64,000 nucleotides of DNA, taken from Moringa oleifera. Lineage: Eukaryota; Streptophyta; Magnoliopsida; Brassicales; Moringaceae. Every line of letters starts with the position of its first letter. The stretch's first letter is position 1. Below, piece after piece: positions 63,251 through 64,000 of this stretch. Below the pieces are notes generated by a model. It saw only the letters and a list, made by a program, of their open reading frames with translations, searched no databases and was not told where the DNA came from. The position numbers were made by a program, and so were the translations under genes. The DNA is taken from positions 2,115,501-2,179,500 of the forward strand of contig JAJFZO010000658.1 of NCBI GenBank assembly GCA_021397835.1, read 5' to 3'.

Positions 63251-63996
63251 ATGTCAACAAGACCAGAGAATCATCGAGATCAATCAAGCGCCATTGATAA
63301 TTCGCCACAATCGACGTCGACTCCACCGTCTGCGAGGGCCAAGCTCAGGAAGATCCCTGCGATCCCAATCCGCCGCCCGGTGAAGTACGAAGAAGAGGAC
63401 AGCGAAGAGGAGGAAGAAGATAGACAAGAGGAAGAAAACGATGATAAAGAGGGACTGGCAAGCGATGATGCATCGATCATGCTCGCAGCATCAACATTGG
63501 GGCTTAATCATATCAGGACTAGATCCGCTCCGTCTCCTTCGCCTCTTAGGATTTCCTCCTCTGCAGGCACGCCTCAGAATGTCGGAGATCAAGCCAACGA
63601 CAGTGACAAGGGAAAAGCTAGGGGCTGGGTTGGTGTCGATGCGAGGCCTAGATGGCCAATTCCTCCTCACCATCAGGCTTCCACGGAACAAGGTATCTCT
63701 CTTTTTGATTACGAGAAATGTATGTAATTTTGGCTTTGAATCGTGAATTGGGTTCTCTTTTCGTCTTTTCCTTTTTCTTTTCATTTTCTTTTTATCCTGC
63801 ATATATGCCTTCAATTGGATACGAGAATTATAATGCTTGGCCTGTGCTTTATATAGAGAACGTTCGTATTCCAATTGGAGAGAGAAAGTGTCGTTGATTC
63901 GTGATGGTGTCATTTTTCCTTTTTACAGGGAAAAAGGGTCCATGGAGTCAGTCCAAGTCCCTAAGGGTCCCATCACCTTTAAATCCTGGGTTGGAG
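63251..63996 (+). CDS. IRE-type AGC kinase, N-terminal part (runs off window)
   Basis: Exon 1 (63251-63692) and exon 2 (63929-63996) give the first 170 codons; a donor GTAA at 63997 is the last thing in the window. The disordered N-terminus starts MSTRPENHRDQSS and includes KLRKIPAIPIRRP, a long acidic Glu/Asp tract and the segment ASTLGLNHIRTRSAPSP. Exon 2 encodes PWSQSKSLRVPSPLNPGLE, which I recognise from IRE (INCOMPLETE ROOT HAIR ELONGATION) family serine/threonine kinases. These have a large N-terminal regulatory region and a C-terminal AGC kinase domain. The kinase domain would lie beyond the right edge, so this call rests on the N-terminus alone. Confidence 0.75.
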
Positions 63997-64000
63997 GTAA

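Noticed and set aside
63491..63913. 140-codon minus-strand ORF over the IRE exon region
   Set aside because: It is antisense to a plausible coding exon with consistent splice phase, and its basic low-complexity protein looks like a shadow.

Overview
The window is nuclear DNA of a flowering plant, most likely a eudicot and possibly a rosid (the rank below eudicot is inference). The evidence is GT-AG introns, very AT-rich spacers, chloroplast- and mitochondrion-targeted proteins, and plant-specific families: CYP706-type P450s, LPA2, EXORDIUM-like, UDP-glucuronate 4-epimerase and an IRE-type kinase. I could run no searches. Family calls rest on recognised motifs and remembered family members, and exon coordinates were traced by hand from splice sites and reading phase.

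Left part (1-25.5 kb): a decaying tandem array whose repeat unit is a two-exon CYP706-like P450 (+ strand) facing a gene for 40S ribosomal protein S20 (- strand). Three P450 copies have complete reading frames (828-2527, 14782-16475, 20912-22617). Three others are broken (about 3818-4655, 6413-7221, 12238-12735). Only the last unit keeps an intact RPS20 gene (23416-24919). The other RPS20 copies survive as fragments, each with a different deletion. Ty1/copia retroelement debris lies between the units, including an inverted LTR-gag pair inside one P450 copy, and so does a damaged A20/AN1 zinc-finger gene (10666-11013).

Middle part (25.5-46 kb): a 3 kb AT-rich gap, then a single-exon UDP-glucuronate 4-epimerase (-), a seven-exon plastid transketolase (-) with an unusual Asp-to-Gly change in a cofactor-site motif, a 6 kb gene-poor stretch, an EXORDIUM-like secreted protein (+), and a 4 kb spacer with an exact 60-bp tandem duplication.

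Right part (45.3-64 kb): LPA2, a photosystem II assembly factor (-), lies head-to-head with a 14-exon photolyase-domain/alpha-beta-hydrolase fusion gene (+). That gene is tail-to-tail with a 17-exon mitochondrial intermediate peptidase (OCT1-type, -), whose intron 8 carries a 2.6 kb LINE relic. After a 2.5 kb AT-rich gap, the first two coding exons of an IRE-type AGC kinase (+) run off the right edge.

The single-copy genes are unrelated housekeeping or plastid/mitochondrial functions with no operon-like logic. The P450/RPS20 array is the part with real evolutionary dynamics: tandem duplication, gene conversion, chimeric junctions and a non-canonical intron. I found no CRISPR, tRNA or rRNA, and no clear evidence of a wholly new biological system.
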